Source of the DNA: CALNYS01 sp942490855
GTDB taxonomy: Bacteria > Planctomycetota > Phycisphaerae > Phycisphaerales > UBA1924
Direction of reading: 5' to 3'
Length of the DNA: 64,000 nucleotides
NCBI GenBank assembly: GCA_942490855.1
Contig: CALNYS010000005.1
Span: forward strand, 434,001 to 498,000
The translations under genes were made by a program, and so were the position numbers. Under the pieces are notes generated by a model, which was given only the letters and a program-made list of their open reading frames with translations, ran no database searches and had not been told where the DNA came from. Shown here piece after piece: positions 26,135-34,834 of this stretch; within the stretch, counting starts at the first letter, position 1, and every line of letters starts with the position of its first letter.

Positions 26135-29100
26135 TCATTCCCAGCGGCCGTCCCGGTGCACGGGACGCGTCAGGTCCACGCCGTAGTGCTCCGCCGCCTC
26201 TTCGAGCGTGAGATCGCGCAGCGGCGCGCCCGCCTGCGCCACGATCGCCACGCTCCAGTCGTCCCCCTCGCCCAGCAGCGCCCGCTCGACCCGCAGCGAG
26301 AGCACCAGGTGCGCCCGGTCCACCACAGGGCTCGGGCGCCCGCGGCACGTGTGACACAGCACCCACTCGTTGGGGTTGGATGACGATCGCACCACGCGCT
26401 CGTTCTTGCACTCGGGGCACGACGGCGCGTGCGTGATGCGGTGTTCGATCGTCTGGAGCCCGCCCGGGAGCGCGTGGGCGTACTCGCCGAGCGCCCGCCG
26501 GACGTCGGCGTTCTCGTAGCGCTCGCCCGCCCGCCGGTTGTCCTCGGCGCGGACGAGACCCAGCGTCTCCGCCGCCGCGAGGCGCGCGCTGTAGTCGCGC
26601 GTGCGCTCGACGCGCCACACCAGCAGCCCGTCGCGGGCGCCGAACGAATCCGCCAGCGCCCGCAGCCAGTTCCGGCGCTGGGCGTCGGTCGAAAGGTCCG
26701 CCAGCAGCAGGCACGCCGACGACGCGACCCGGGCGTGGCGGGCGTCCCCCTCTGCGAGCGACGCGGCGAGCAGCGCCAACCGGCGGGCCAGCGCGAGGTC
26801 GCCCGGGGTCTGCGCCTCGTACGCGATCACCTCAGCGAGACGCAGGTACGACGCGGGGTCGGCAGGATCGAGCGCGTCGAGGCGGGCGTCGCGGTCACCG
26901 AGTGCCGCGAGCGACGCGACCACCGGGAGGGCCCGCATCGGCACAAACCCCGGCGCCGACGCGGTCTCGGCGGGGGTGTGCCCGAGGCGCACGCCCCACA
27001 GGTGTGCGGCGGCCCCGAGCGCCGCGTCGAGCTGGTCGAACGCGTCGGTCGCCCGGCGCTGGCGGAGCGTCAGGTCGCGCAAAATCGCGCGGGCCTCCGG
27101 CGCTTTCGTCGGACGCTCGCTCTCAACAAGAACGCCCAGCACCTCGGCCAGCGCGAGCGCCTCGGCGACGGTGCGCTGGATCGGCCCCTCCGCAACGCGC
27201 CTCCGGCCGTCGCGCCGCCGGCGCGTCTCGTCCGCGTCGAGGGACGACGCGACGCCCAGCCCCGACGCGTTCTTGAGAAGCGCATCGGTCACGCTCGCGA
27301 GGGCGTCCGCGGGGCCTGCCGGCGGGGCGACGCCGGCGGTCGGGGCGCCCGCGAGAGCGTCGCGCAGCAGCACCGCGAGCGCGTCGGCACGCGCCGGCGC
27401 GTCGTCGGGGTCGAGCATCATCAGCAGCCGCTCGACGAGGGCGCGCCGGGCGCGGAGCATCCAGCCGTCGTCGCGCGGGTTCCCGACCGCGACCCCGGCC
27501 ACCGTTTCGACCAGCTCCCCGACACGCGGCGTGCGCGGGGCGCGCGGGAGGAACTCGAGCAGCGCCTCGACCACGTTGATCTCGTCGGCCCGGTCGCTCG
27601 CGATCGCCTGCGCGCGCACCCGCACGGGCGGCGGCGAGCCAAGGAACGCGAGCCGGGCCAGCGTGCGGGCGTCGATCGGCCCCATGTCGGAAACCGTGTC
27701 GGCGCGGTCGAGCGCGGCCATCGCCCGCTCCGCGTTGCGCCGTTCCGAGTGGTACTCGACCGTCCAGCGCCCGTCGGACGACGGCGCATACTCGCGGGCC
27801 GCGCGCGGGGAACGCAGCGCGACGGTCGCCGCGTGCGACAGGGCTTCTTCGGCGCGGATCGCCTCCCCTTCCCACGCCAGCGCCGCCGCCCCCACCATCC
27901 GCGCCGAAGCAACGGAGCGAACGAGGCGTTCCGACGACGTGCTGCCCGACAGCCGGGAGACCTCCCGCGCGGTGCGCGCCCAGCGTTCCGCGACCCGTTC
28001 GCCGGGGGACGCCGGGGCGCTCATCCCCCACGTGCGCAGCAGCTCGTCGCGCAGCAGTGCCCGCGCGTCGGCGCTCGCCGAGGGGGAAAGCTCACGGCTG
28101 GCGAGCTCGGGCTGCTGAGCCGCGCGCATGAGGATCGCGAGATCGATCGCGGCGATCCGCGGGTCGTCGAGCCACGCGACCAGGCGGGTGCGCGCCACCG
28201 CGGCGCGCGTCCCGCTCAGCTCGGCCCGCGGCAGCAGCAGCTCTGCGCCGCGCAGCGAGGCCCGGCTCCGCGACGGCGGCGCCGGCGCGAGCAGGAGCGT
28301 CTCGAGCGCTTCGAGCGCGAGGGCCTGACGCTCGCGCGCCAGGGCGCGCCCGTCGGCGAGCAGGTCCAGCATCTCGACCCAGCTCTCCCAGACCGCCGGG
28401 TCGGTGTCGGGCGTCCGCGAGGCGTCTACCGCGAGCGTGCGCAGCGCGGCGCGCGCGCCCCGCTCGAACGTCCGCTCGCTCGTCCCGGACGGCGCCGCGG
28501 ACCGCAGCGACTCTGCGGCCTCGCTCGGGAGGGACGAATCGTTCACCAGCTGCGCCAGCGCCCCCCCGGCCCAGACGAACGCGCGGGCCGAGGCCGGAGT
28601 CGGGGGCGCCGGGGGCGATTCACCCAGCGGCGCGGCCGCGGCCGCGGCGACCCGCTCGGACGCTCCACCGCCGGGAGCCGCCCCCGCGAGGAACGCGCGG
28701 GTGAGATCGAGCGCCCGGGCGCGCTCGTCGTCGGTCGCCTCGGGCCATCGTGCGGCGAAGGCGAGGATCGCTTCTTCCATGCGCCACGCCGCGTCGGCGG
28801 GCGTTGTCCTCAGCAGCGCCACGCCGGCCGCCATCGCCTCGACGAGCGAGCCCGTCGTCGTGGCGTCGCTCGCGAGCAGCGGGTCGAGGGACTCGGGTGT
28901 CGGGGGATCGATCAGCGCGATCGGCGTCTCGCGCGCCTCGGCGGGCGCGTCGGGCGGGGCGTTCGTGGTGCGCACGAGCACGACGGTCACAAGAACGACC
29001 AGCGTGGCCGCGAGGGCGGCCGCGGCCGCGCCGAGCCGCTGCGGTGATGCCCGGCGCGCTCGGCTCCACCGGCGCGCCGGATCGGGTCGGGGCGGCGGCG

Positions 29101-29596
29101 GGCGCAGCGGCGGCGACGCGGGGGCGGGGCGCCGGTCGTTGGGGCGGTTGAGCGGGGCGCGCCGCGGCGCGCACGAGCGCGACCGGGTCGGCGCTCGCGG
29201 CCGCGGCGATGGCGGCGATGGGCACAACGGGCGCGCCGGTTCCACCCGCCGGCGCGGGCCAGCCGCGGCGCGCACGGCGGGGACCCACGGGTCGACCGGC
29301 GCGGCGGGCGTCTGTCGCGGCGCGCCGGGCGCGGGGCCGGTTCTGGCGTGGAGCCGGAGCCACTCGCGCTGGACGTCGGGGTCCGAGAGCTGCGCCTCGG
29401 CCGCGGCGATCGCTTCCTGCGCCGCGACGACGTCGAGCGGGTCGAACGCGCCGTTGGCGAGGCGCTGGATCCGGCGCGCCGCGGCGGTGCGCACGTCGGC
29501 GGGCGCGACCGGACCGGGGGTGAGCCCGAGGAGTTCGTAGGGGCCGTGGTCGGCCGAGACGCCGAAGACGCGCTGGGCGGCGGAGAGTTCCTTCAT
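26135..29596 (-). CDS. Large membrane-anchored protein with J-like N-terminus and zinc ribbon
   Basis: A 1153-residue protein, last gene of the seven-gene operon. Residues about 18-82 resemble a J domain (YELLGLTPGPVAPADVRTAA ... AEAQLSDPDVQREWL) but lack the HPD motif, so DnaK stimulation is doubtful. Residues 113-186 are an Arg/Pro-rich linker, then one membrane helix at about 188-208 (AALAATLVVLVTVVLV). A long Ala/Arg/Leu-rich helical region follows. Near the C-terminus is a zinc ribbon, CPEC at 1060-1063 and CHTC at 1081-1084, like that of DnaJ. The ATG overlaps the stop of the preceding gene by 4 bp. The linker may hide two compensating frameshifts. Function unknown. Confidence 0.7.
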   Translation of the reverse strand: MKELSAAQRVFGVSADHGPYELLGLTPGPVAPADVRTAAARRIQRLANGAFDPLDVVAAQEAIAAAEAQLSDPDVQREWLRLHARTGPAPGAPRQTPAAPVDPWVPAVRAAAGPRRRVEPARPLCPSPPSPRPRAPTRSRSCAPRRAPLNRPNDRRPAPASPPLRPPPPRPDPARRWSRARRASPQRLGAAAAALAATLVVLVTVVLVRTTNAPPDAPAEARETPIALIDPPTPESLDPLLASDATTTGSLVEAMAAGVALLRTTPADAAWRMEEAILAFAARWPEATDDERARALDLTRAFLAGAAPGGGASERVAAAAAAPLGESPPAPPTPASARAFVWAGGALAQLVNDSSLPSEAAESLRSAAPSGTSERTFERGARAALRTLAVDASRTPDTDPAVWESWVEMLDLLADGRALARERQALALEALETLLLAPAPPSRSRASLRGAELLLPRAELSGTRAAVARTRLVAWLDDPRIAAIDLAILMRAAQQPELASRELSPSASADARALLRDELLRTWGMSAPASPGERVAERWARTAREVSRLSGSTSSERLVRSVASARMVGAAALAWEGEAIRAEEALSHAATVALRSPRAAREYAPSSDGRWTVEYHSERRNAERAMAALDRADTVSDMGPIDARTLARLAFLGSPPPVRVRAQAIASDRADEINVVEALLEFLPRAPRTPRVGELVETVAGVAVGNPRDDGWMLRARRALVERLLMMLDPDDAPARADALAVLLRDALAGAPTAGVAPPAGPADALASVTDALLKNASGLGVASSLDADETRRRRDGRRRVAEGPIQRTVAEALALAEVLGVLVESERPTKAPEARAILRDLTLRQRRATDAFDQLDAALGAAAHLWGVRLGHTPAETASAPGFVPMRALPVVASLAALGDRDARLDALDPADPASYLRLAEVIAYEAQTPGDLALARRLALLAASLAEGDARHARVASSACLLLADLSTDAQRRNWLRALADSFGARDGLLVWRVERTRDYSARLAAAETLGLVRAEDNRRAGERYENADVRRALGEYAHALPGGLQTIEHRITHAPSCPECKNERVVRSSSNPNEWVLCHTCRGRPSPVVDRAHLVLSLRVERALLGEGDDWSVAIVAQAGAPLRDLTLEEAAEHYGVDLTRPVHRDGRWE

Positions 29597-32298
29597 CGCG
29601 CGTCTCCGAGCGATTTGTCGAGCTCGCGGAGGAGCTCGCCCCACGGCGCCGGGCCGTAGTCGGGGTAGAGGACGCGGTGCTGGCGTCGGAGGACGTCGCG
29701 GGCGTCGGCGGGTTCGCTCGCGGCGAGGTGGCGGAGCTGGCGGTAGCGGGTCTCGAACCACTCGTCGGTCCCCACGGGGAGGAGGGCGAGGCGTCGGTTC
29801 CACGCCTCGCGGGCGATCGAGTCGCGCCCGACGAGCTCGGCGCTGCGGGCGACGTCGGCGAGGAGGTCGGCGTCGGCGGGGCGGAGTTCGAGCGCTGCGC
29901 GCCGGTGGTCGAGCGCTTCGGTGCGCGCGCCGGCGTCGGCGTCGGCGCGCGCCACGTCGTCGAGCGCGTCGGCGAGGTGGAGGGCGGCCGAGAGCACGGC
30001 GGGGTCGCTGAGGTCGGGGTCGCGCCCGAGCAGCGTTCGGCCGGCCGCGGCGACGCGCCGCGCGGCGTCGGTGATGTCCTGCGTCGGTGCGCCGGCGGCG
30101 CTCACGCTGCGGTAGCGGTCCACCACGATGCGGAACACGAAGCGGTGGATGGCGTTGGCGTAGACGACGGCGTGGTCGCTGCCCGAGGCGAGTGCGTCGA
30201 GGCGTTCGATCGCGGCGTCGGCGTCGTCCTGGTCGCCCGAGAGGAGCGCGATCTGTGCGCGCCGGAAGGCGAGTTCCGCGGCGGAGTCGGGCTCGGCGGC
30301 GGCGGGGAGGCGCTCGGCGCGTTCGAGGATCGAGCGGGCGCGGGCGGCGTCGGGGGGCGTGGTGGAGAGGAGCGCGTCGAGGAGGCGTCGGGCGCGGGCG
30401 AGGGCTCGCGCGGCGGTCTCGGGGTTGTCCGCGTCGGCGAGGTCGTCTGCGAGGAGGGGCTCGGCGGCGTCGAGGTACAGGAGCGCCGCGGGGGTGCGGG
30501 CGTCGGTCCCGGCGGCGCGGTAGACCTCGTAGAGCGCGCGGGCGGTCTGGTCGCGTGCGGCTGGGTAGGCGGCGGAGGTCGGGGGGACGCGGCGGAGGAG
30601 TTCGGCGCGCCGGCGCGGGTCGAGCCCGTCGCGCATCGCCATCTCGTAGAGGATCGCGCCGGCGAGGTCGTGCTGGGGGAACTCGCGGAGGAAGCGTGCG
30701 GCGATCTCGTCGGCGGCGCGGGCGGTCTCGATGGCGGCGTCGCCCGACTCGCTCTCGGCCTGGAGGCTGGCGGCGCGGGCGGCGAGCCAGAGCGCGCCGG
30801 CGCGGCGCTCGGCGTCGAGGAGCCCGTCGGCCGCCTGCGCGAGGTGCTCGCGGGCCAGGCGGAGCGCGTCGGGGTAGTCGGGGCTCCCGGCGGCGTAGAA
30901 GAGCGCGGCGCCCAGGACGGCGCGAGCGTCGGCGAGCGCGCCGCTGAAGCGCGCCGCGTCGTCGGCCTCGACGGCGCGCTCGAGGGCGCGGGCGGCGGAG
31001 GCGAAGTTTTTGCGGTCGGCGCCGGCGGGTGCGGGGCGGTCGCTGGGGGCGCCGGAGCGCCGGAAGCGCGACTCGGAATCGAGGTAGAGCCCGACGCCTT
31101 CTGCGTACCGGGCGAGGAAGCCGCGACCGGGGACGGGGAGGGCGCCGTAGCGACGGGAGAGATCGACCACGGAGGCGGCGTCCCCGAGATCGATGAGCGT
31201 GGCGAGCGCGTTCTCGAGCGCGGCGCGGGCGCTCGAGAGTGCGCCGTTGGCGCGGACGGTCTCGACCGCGGCGACCGCGATGAGGCGCGCGGTGGTCGGG
31301 TTGGGGTCCGCGTCGAGCGCGGCGGTGAGCTCGTTCCAGCGCCCGAGCTGGGAGTCGATGACGAGCTCCCAGGCGTCGATAACGCTGGAGAGGTCGTCGG
31401 GCGCGTGGGCGCTGACGGTCTGGAGCCAGTCGCGGGCGCGGGCGGCGTCGTTGAGGACGGCGTAGGCGGCGGCCGTTCCGATCGCGGCGCGGGCGACGTG
31501 GTCGAGCGCGAGGTTCTGGGGGTCCACGCTGTCGAGGTCGGGCTCGGGGTCGCCGGGGGAACCGAGGATCCAGGCGAAGCTGGCGAGCGCGTCGCGGGCG
31601 TCGGTGTCGTCGAGGCGGAGCTGCGAGAGGTACAGGCGGCACCAGCCGGCGAGGTAGCGGGCCTGGGAGAGCGTGGCGGTGCTTCGGGTGTACTCCTCGC
31701 GGAGGCGGTCGCGCTCGTCGCCGGTCGCGCCGGCGAGGCGTCGCTCGTAGACGGTCGATCGCTGGTCGGCCTGTCGGGCTATGCGTTCGAGGCGCCCGGC
31801 GGCGTCGGTGAGCGAGCGGACGGCGGCGGCGACCTCGGCGTCCGAGGCGTCGCGGAGTCGCCAGCGTTCGGCGACGCGTTCGGCGCGCTGGTAGGCGGCG
31901 CGGAGGATGCGCAGCTCGAGCTCGGCGGCGCTGGGCCCGTCGGCGCGCCGGAGGAGTTCCTTGGCGCGCTCGTTCCATTCGCGCTGGCGTTCGGGGTCGG
32001 TCTCGGATTCGAGGAGCTGGGAGAGCAGGCCGGCGGCGCGGTCGACGAGGTCGGCGCGCTCGGTGTCGGTCGCGCGGGGGATGCGCACGAGCAGGGACTC
32101 GAACTCGAGCGACGTGAGCGAGCGGGAGGAGAGGTAGCGCTCGAGCGCGGCGGCGTCGGTCTGGGCGCTGGCGGGGTGGGCGAGCGCGACGAGCGCGATC
32201 AGGAGCGACGACCAACGCACCGCTGCGCCTGCGGCGAGCGGTGGCACCCGGAGGGAGACGCGCCGCGCGCGTCGTGGGTTAGTCGCGGCTGGGGACAT
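29593..32298 (-). CDS. Exported TPR-like helical repeat protein
   Basis: A 901-residue protein with an N-terminal signal peptide (WSSLLIALVALAHPASAQ) after a basic stretch. The rest is almost wholly helical with Ala-rich repeats of TPR spacing, for example AAIGTAAAYAVLNDAARARDWL, LRLAREHLAQAADGLLDAER and ALDHRRAALELRPADADLL. It should act as a periplasmic scaffold. It overlaps the upstream exbD-like gene by 20 bp and the downstream gene by 4 bp. The start at 32298 leaves a long basic leader before the hydrophobic core; a later GTG near WSSLL is possible. Comparable TPR partners accompany ExbB/ExbD motors in other systems. Confidence 0.78.
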   Translation of the reverse strand: MSPAATNPRRARRVSLRVPPLAAGAAVRWSSLLIALVALAHPASAQTDAAALERYLSSRSLTSLEFESLLVRIPRATDTERADLVDRAAGLLSQLLESETDPERQREWNERAKELLRRADGPSAAELELRILRAAYQRAERVAERWRLRDASDAEVAAAVRSLTDAAGRLERIARQADQRSTVYERRLAGATGDERDRLREEYTRSTATLSQARYLAGWCRLYLSQLRLDDTDARDALASFAWILGSPGDPEPDLDSVDPQNLALDHVARAAIGTAAAYAVLNDAARARDWLQTVSAHAPDDLSSVIDAWELVIDSQLGRWNELTAALDADPNPTTARLIAVAAVETVRANGALSSARAALENALATLIDLGDAASVVDLSRRYGALPVPGRGFLARYAEGVGLYLDSESRFRRSGAPSDRPAPAGADRKNFASAARALERAVEADDAARFSGALADARAVLGAALFYAAGSPDYPDALRLAREHLAQAADGLLDAERRAGALWLAARAASLQAESESGDAAIETARAADEIAARFLREFPQHDLAGAILYEMAMRDGLDPRRRAELLRRVPPTSAAYPAARDQTARALYEVYRAAGTDARTPAALLYLDAAEPLLADDLADADNPETAARALARARRLLDALLSTTPPDAARARSILERAERLPAAAEPDSAAELAFRRAQIALLSGDQDDADAAIERLDALASGSDHAVVYANAIHRFVFRIVVDRYRSVSAAGAPTQDITDAARRVAAAGRTLLGRDPDLSDPAVLSAALHLADALDDVARADADAGARTEALDHRRAALELRPADADLLADVARSAELVGRDSIAREAWNRRLALLPVGTDEWFETRYRQLRHLAASEPADARDVLRRQHRVLYPDYGPAPWGELLRELDKSLGDAR

Positions 32299-32695
32299 AG
32301 GTGACCTTGTCGAAGCCGGCGTTGCGGGCGGCCTGGATAGCGGCGGCGGGCCAGTCCACGTTGACGGTGTCGGGGGCGCGGACGACGACGCCGGCGTCCT
32401 TGGGGAGCTCGGCGAGAACGGCGGCGAGGGAGTCGCGGTCGGCGAGGACGCGCTGCCCGACGCGGAAGGCGTCGATGTCGCCGGAGCGCTCGTGCTCGAT
32501 GGTCTGAGGCTGGAGCGCGGTGGGCGTTCCGGGCTTGCTCGATGAGAGCGCGGGGCTGAGCTCGCTCTCTGGTGGGTCGAGCGTGGTGGTGAGCATGAAG
32601 TAGATGAGCAGGAGGAAGACGACGTCGATCATGCTCGCCATCTGGAGGCGCCCGATCTGGCGCATCTTCGCGTTGTCGGAGCCGGCGAATCTCAT
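32279..32695 (-). CDS. ExbD/TolR-family protein (second copy)
   Basis: A 138-residue biopolymer-transport subunit. The single membrane helix holds the proton-path aspartate, Asp24 in MIDVVFLLLIYFML. The periplasmic part (about 40-138) has the family's ending, VVRAPDTVNVDWPAAAIQAA. With the ExbB-like protein it should form a proton-driven motor. Two different ExbD chains are encoded side by side, overlapping by 4 bp, so a mixed ExbD dimer is possible. It overlaps the downstream TPR gene by 20 bp. Confidence 0.9.
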   Translation of the reverse strand: MRFAGSDNAKMRQIGRLQMASMIDVVFLLLIYFMLTTTLDPPESELSPALSSSKPGTPTALQPQTIEHERSGDIDAFRVGQRVLADRDSLAAVLAELPKDAGVVVRAPDTVNVDWPAAAIQAARNAGFDKVTYVPSRD

Positions 32696-33123
32696 GGCGC
32701 GCTCCCGGCGGGGCGTTCGGTCGCGAGGCGCCAGGTGGCGACGCCGCGGTCGGCGAGCCCGTCGGCGAGGTCGTTGAGAACGGCGGCGCTGGCGCCGCGG
32801 TCGGCGCGCACGAGGAGGTCGAGTTCTTCGGCGGAGCCGGCTTTGGCGATGTCTGCGGCGACGCGCCGGAGGAGACGTTCGAGGGTGATGGTCTCGCCCG
32901 AGACGATGAGCTCGCCCGAGGCGCGGAGGTTGACGACGATCGCGGCCTCGGGGGAGCCGGCGGTCTCGCCCTCCTGCTGCGGGAGTTCGAGGCGTTCCTT
33001 GCTCATGGAGGCGAACTGCGCCGTCGTCATGAAGAAGACGATGAGCAGGAAGACGACGTCGATCATCGGGGTGAGGTCGATGAGGGCGACGTGGTCGCGG
33101 GATGCGCGGGCTTCGAAGTTCAT
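32692..33123 (-). CDS. ExbD/TolR-family protein (first copy)
   Basis: A 143-residue protein with helix PMIDVVFLLIVFFMTTA (Asp22 in the membrane). The periplasmic domain includes AIVVNLRASGELIVSGETIT and DLLVRADRGASAAVLNDLAD, the ExbD pattern. The ATG overlaps the ExbB stop by 4 bp. It is only moderately similar to the second ExbD, so the pair is not a recent duplication. Confidence 0.92.
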   Translation of the reverse strand: MNFEARASRDHVALIDLTPMIDVVFLLIVFFMTTAQFASMSKERLELPQQEGETAGSPEAAIVVNLRASGELIVSGETITLERLLRRVAADIAKAGSAEELDLLVRADRGASAAVLNDLADGLADRGVATWRLATERPAGSAP

Positions 33124-33839
33124 GCGCTGGGCGTGGGGGCCGGGGCGGCGCTCGGCGTGGGCTGGGCGTTCTCGGCGCGTTCGGCGAGCGTGGCGAGGTC
33201 TTCGACGATGGTCCCGACCTCGGAGGCGAGGTGGTCGATGCGGTTGCGGAAGAAGGTGAAGGCGGCGGTGGCGGGGATGGCGAGGATGAGGCCCATGAGG
33301 GTGGTGACGAGGGCCTGGGAGATGTCGCCGGCGAGGAGCGCGGGGCGGGCGAAGCCTTCGGTGGAGCTGATGGTGTTGAAGGCGCCGACCATGCCGACGA
33401 CGGTGCCGAGGAGGCCGAGCATGGGGGCGATGGCTGCGATGAGCCCGAGCCCGTCGGTGGTGCGGTAGAGGCGGGCGACCTGTTCCTTGCCGGCGTCCTC
33501 GAGGGCGCCCTTGAGTTCGAGGGAGCCGAAGGCGGAGTTGGTCATGCGTTTGAAGCCGGCGCTCATGACGCGGGAGAGGAAGCAGTCCTCGTCGGGGTCG
33601 GCGCAGAGCTTGCGGGCGGCGGCGAGGTCGCCCGAGGCGAGCGTCCCGTGCAGGCGGTCGACGAGCGCGTCGGGCGCGAGCACGCTGGTTCGGATGTGGA
33701 TGGCGTGGGCGACGGCGAGCGCGAGCGCGACGATCGACAGGAGGATGATGACGAACCCGACGGCGCCGCCGTCTGAAACGACCTTGAGGAGTGAAACGCC
33801 GGCGTCGGCGTCTTGCGCGAGGAACGTAAGCGGGGTCAT
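33120..33839 (-). CDS. ExbB/TolQ/MotA-family proton channel
   Basis: A 239-residue inner-membrane protein with three helices: GGAVGFVIILLSIVALALAV (about 24-44), LIAAIAPMLGLLGTVVGMVG (about 132-150) and LVTTLMGLILAIPATAAF (about 173-190). The second and third carry the family signature, including the conserved Gly/Thr residues that line the channel. It has the cytoplasmic loop between helices 1 and 2 typical of ExbB rather than MotA. An N-terminal extension (TFLAQDADAG) may be periplasmic. It lies in the middle of the operon between a TPR-like exported protein and the two ExbDs. Confidence 0.93.
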   Translation of the reverse strand: MTPLTFLAQDADAGVSLLKVVSDGGAVGFVIILLSIVALALAVAHAIHIRTSVLAPDALVDRLHGTLASGDLAAARKLCADPDEDCFLSRVMSAGFKRMTNSAFGSLELKGALEDAGKEQVARLYRTTDGLGLIAAIAPMLGLLGTVVGMVGAFNTISSTEGFARPALLAGDISQALVTTLMGLILAIPATAAFTFFRNRIDHLASEVGTIVEDLATLAERAENAQPTPSAAPAPTPSA

Positions 33840-34834
33840 GGGGCGTCGTCTCCGGTGTCGGCGAGCGCGGGGTGATCGGGGGAGAGTCTGGCGAGTTCGG
33901 CGCGGAGGGCGCTGGCGGGGGCGGTCTCGCCGAGGCGTTCGAGGGCGTCGGCGGACTCTGCGAGGGCGAGGCCGGCGAGGTAGGGCGACTCGGCGGCGTC
34001 GAAGGCGGGGATGGACAGGAATTCGAGGGCGCCGAGGCGCACGGCGGAGGGGTCGTTGGAGGCGAGGCGCGCCCGCGCGGCGGCGGCGCTGGTCCAGGCG
34101 TGGCGCCAGGGCTCGTCGGTGTCGTCGGCCCAGGCGCGGAGCTCGCGGAGGGCTTGTTCGTCGGCGGTCTGGGCGCGGGCGATGCGGGCGAGGAGGAGCT
34201 CGGCGGGGGACTCGGCGCCGCCATCGGGGAGGAGCGCGGGGTCGGCGGCGATCGCGGCGGCGTAGGAGGCGCGGAGGCGGGCGACGCGGGGGGCGTCGCT
34301 GGCACGGGGGGCGAGGTGCGGCTGGGCGCGCCGGGCGTGCTCGCGGGTGAGGAAGGGCGCGAGGGTCGTGTGGAGCCCGGTGGCGGGGTCGAGCGCGTGG
34401 CGCGGGTAGTCGGCGGGGTCCTCCACGAGGCGGGCGAGCTCGAAGAACGCGCGGAGGGCGGCGGGGTGATCGGCGGCGCGCTGGTGGGCGTCGCAGGCGG
34501 CGGTGAAGACATCGGCGGGCGTGGGGCCGGGTTCGTTTTCGCAGCGGTCTTCGAGGTCGGGGAGGATCGCGAGGGCGCCGTGGATGTCGGCGCGGTCCAG
34601 GCGGGTGAGGGCGCGCCAGACGTTCTCGGCGAAGTCGGCGTAGGGCTCGGCCTCGTGTGCGCGCGATCCGGTGACGGCGCGGACGCGACGCCAGCTGATG
34701 GTGCGCGGGGCGGGGCCCCCCACCCCGACGCCGGCGAGGGAGATCGACTCGATGGGCGCGTCGACGACCCCGCCCCCGCGGAGTTCGACGGGCGCGAGGG
34801 CGAGCGCGGCGACCAGGAGAACGGCGGGGGTCAC
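33836..34834 (-). CDS. Exported protein with small beta domain and TPR-like region
   Basis: A 332-residue exported protein. GTG at 34834 has AGGAG upstream and overlaps the vWA stop by 4 bp. The N-terminus is a signal peptide (VLLVAALALAPVELRGGG). Then comes a short beta segment, SISLAGVGVGGPAPRTISWRR, of a type that often recurs in planctomycete exported proteins. The remainder is helical with TPR-like spacing (AACDAHQRAADHPAALRAFF, LALAESADALERLGE). It should be periplasmic. Function unknown; its fixed place between the vWA protein and ExbB suggests it belongs to the same machine. Confidence 0.72.
   Translation of the reverse strand: MTPAVLLVAALALAPVELRGGGVVDAPIESISLAGVGVGGPAPRTISWRRVRAVTGSRAHEAEPYADFAENVWRALTRLDRADIHGALAILPDLEDRCENEPGPTPADVFTAACDAHQRAADHPAALRAFFELARLVEDPADYPRHALDPATGLHTTLAPFLTREHARRAQPHLAPRASDAPRVARLRASYAAAIAADPALLPDGGAESPAELLLARIARAQTADEQALRELRAWADDTDEPWRHAWTSAAAARARLASNDPSAVRLGALEFLSIPAFDAAESPYLAGLALAESADALERLGETAPASALRAELARLSPDHPALADTGDDAP

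Noticed and set aside
26135..32215. A continuous 2026-codon minus-strand reading frame
   Set aside because: Only the part from 29596 to 26135 reads as protein; upstream of that the frame is Arg/Pro-rich antisense-like text out of phase with the TPR gene at 29593-32298, which has a signal peptide and normal composition.
33120..33839. MotA/ZorA identity and a Zorya defence system
   Set aside because: The neighbours are ExbD-type, not MotB/ZorB-type with an OmpA domain, and no ZorC, ZorD or ZorE nuclease/helicase genes are present.
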